NCBI GenBank assembly: GCA_021812735.1
Contig: JAKAMV010000393.1
Coordinates: forward strand, 1-8,453
DNA length: 8,453 bases
Origin: Chloroflexota bacterium
GTDB lineage: Bacteria > Chloroflexota > Limnocylindria > Limnocylindrales > CSP1-4
Direction of reading: 5' to 3'
Shown here: in pieces, positions 7,758 to 8,453 of the stretch
How positions within the stretch are numbered: the first letter of the stretch is position 1
Layout of the letters: the number at the start of each line of letters is the position of its first letter
Program-made: the position numbers and the translations under genes
The notes under the pieces: generated by a model
Database searches by the model: none
Told to the model about the DNA's origin: nothing
Seen by the model: the letters and a program-made list of their open reading frames with translations, nothing else

Positions 7758-8453
7758 TATGCGACCGCCACCCCAGCGCGCCGACCCAGGAACCGTCCAT
7801 ACCGCTCCGCCGCCTGCGCCAGCGCCGCCCGATCGTCTGGCGGCAGCACCTCGAACGGCTCCGGCACGATGCTGACGGCGCGCGTGCCAACCCTTCGGCC
7901 CCACGTGCCCACGACCTCGCCGTCGATCACGATCGTGGAGCGGAACATGCCGTTGCCGCCGGGGACGATCGCATCGGCGTGCTCGGGGGCGAGCATCGGG
8001 GAGCGGTCGCGGTAGCCGAGCATGTACTCGTCGAACCCCGGGAGCAGCAGCAGGCCCGCCGGCTCGGGTGCGGCGTCGGCGGCCTCGGCCCCGACCAGGT
8101 ACGGGCGGCTGTCCACCTCGCGCACAACGAGCCTGCTGCCGGCGACCGCGATGCCCCTCCGCGCGTCCCGGAGCGGCAGGCCGGACCACCGCGCGAGGTC
8201 CCCGTCCAGAGCCGGCCCGTGACTCGCGCAATACCGCGCCGCCAGCTCACCCAGCGCCTCGTCGCGCTCGAGCCGGCGCGGGTTCGTCACCCACGCATCG
8301 AGCCGCGCGAACGTCTGCTGCGACCCGCTCGTGGGTCCCAGCACGAGGGTGCTGGTCTGGGCGAGGTACCAGAGGAGGTGGTAGCCGCGCTGGCCGGCCG
8401 TCGAGACGCCGCCGCGCTCGATCGCGGCCAGGAGCGCAGCGCGCGAGAGGGCG
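7757..8453 (-). CDS. Winged-helix DNA-binding protein, AlkZ/YcaQ-like (HTH_42), N-terminus beyond window edge
   Basis: The minus-strand frame enters from the right edge (first complete codon at 8452) and ends at TAG 7759-7757, leaving 231 visible residues. The family is usually about 350-400 residues, so roughly the first third is missing. Visible signatures are GQRGYHLLWYL near the start, GPTSGSQQTF, DEALGELAARYCASHGPA, a winged-helix stretch with WSGLPLRDAR, then LLLPGFDEYMLGYRDRS, PGGNGMFRSTIVIDGEVVGTW and a C-terminal helix. These match the winged-helix family that includes the DNA glycosylases AlkZ and YcaQ, some of which unhook interstrand crosslinks. Many members are uncharacterised. 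The catalytic QxQ or QxD motif is expected in the missing N-terminal part, so glycosylase activity cannot be judged. A GTG at 8344 is internal and not the start, because strong family similarity continues upstream of it. Confidence 0.88.
   Translation of the reverse strand, partial: ALSRAALLAAIERGGVSTAGQRGYHLLWYLAQTSTLVLGPTSGSQQTFARLDAWVTNPRRLERDEALGELAARYCASHGPALDGDLARWSGLPLRDARRGIAVAGSRLVVREVDSRPYLVGAEAADAAPEPAGLLLLPGFDEYMLGYRDRSPMLAPEHADAIVPGGNGMFRSTIVIDGEVVGTWGRRVGTRAVSIVPEPFEVLPPDDRAALAQAAERYGRFLGRRAGVAVA

Overview
The window is very G+C-rich DNA (about 70% or more by eye) with codon use strongly biased to G/C in third positions. This fits a high-GC Gram-positive-like lineage. A CBS-containing, 479-residue GuaB1-type enzyme, TAnnnT-like -10 boxes, a possibly leaderless gene and a secreted glucosaminidase with a Thr/Pro/Ser-linked C-terminal beta module point to Actinomycetota or a high-GC Chloroflexota lineage. 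I cannot decide between them from sequence alone. No rRNA, tRNA, insertion sequence, phage gene or CRISPR array is visible.

Layout. (1) 1-2132, minus strand: the 5' and middle parts of a large cytoplasmic signalling protein, PAS-PAS-PAS-GAF-EAL, whose C-terminus runs off the left edge. (2) 2133-2456: a 324-base divergent intergenic region with two perfect 7-2-7 palindromes whose centres lie 21 bp apart. (3) 2457-2822, plus strand: a 121-residue EamA/DMT-type membrane protein that looks internally deleted, with first-domain TM1-2 joined to the last two helices. (4) 2823-3188: a 366-base non-coding stretch holding the most unusual structure here, four GATGC-N7-GCATC palindromes with centre spacings of 42, 63 and 42 bp, all multiples of 21. 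It is followed by a 15-bp direct repeat and a plausible promoter for the next gene. (5) 3189-4628, plus strand: guaB1, an IMPDH/GMP-reductase-family enzyme with CBS domains. (6) 4693-5370, plus strand: a HAD phosphatase, perhaps leaderless, ending in a hairpin that overlaps its stop codon. (7) 5536-7584, minus strand: a secreted peptidoglycan glucosaminidase-like protein. (8) 7757-8453, minus strand: a partial winged-helix AlkZ/YcaQ-like protein whose N-terminus lies beyond the right edge.

The genes do not form one pathway. guaB1 and the HAD gene are co-directional with a 64-base gap, and both could act in purine nucleotide turnover, but a hairpin and a separate -10 box between them suggest they can be expressed separately. 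The PAS-GAF-EAL protein and the mini-EamA gene diverge from a shared palindrome-rich regulatory region. The best candidate for something undescribed is the helically phased palindrome array upstream of guaB1. It could be a multi-site operator or a decayed palindromic repeat element. Most other long open frames in the window are antisense shadows caused by the high G+C content.
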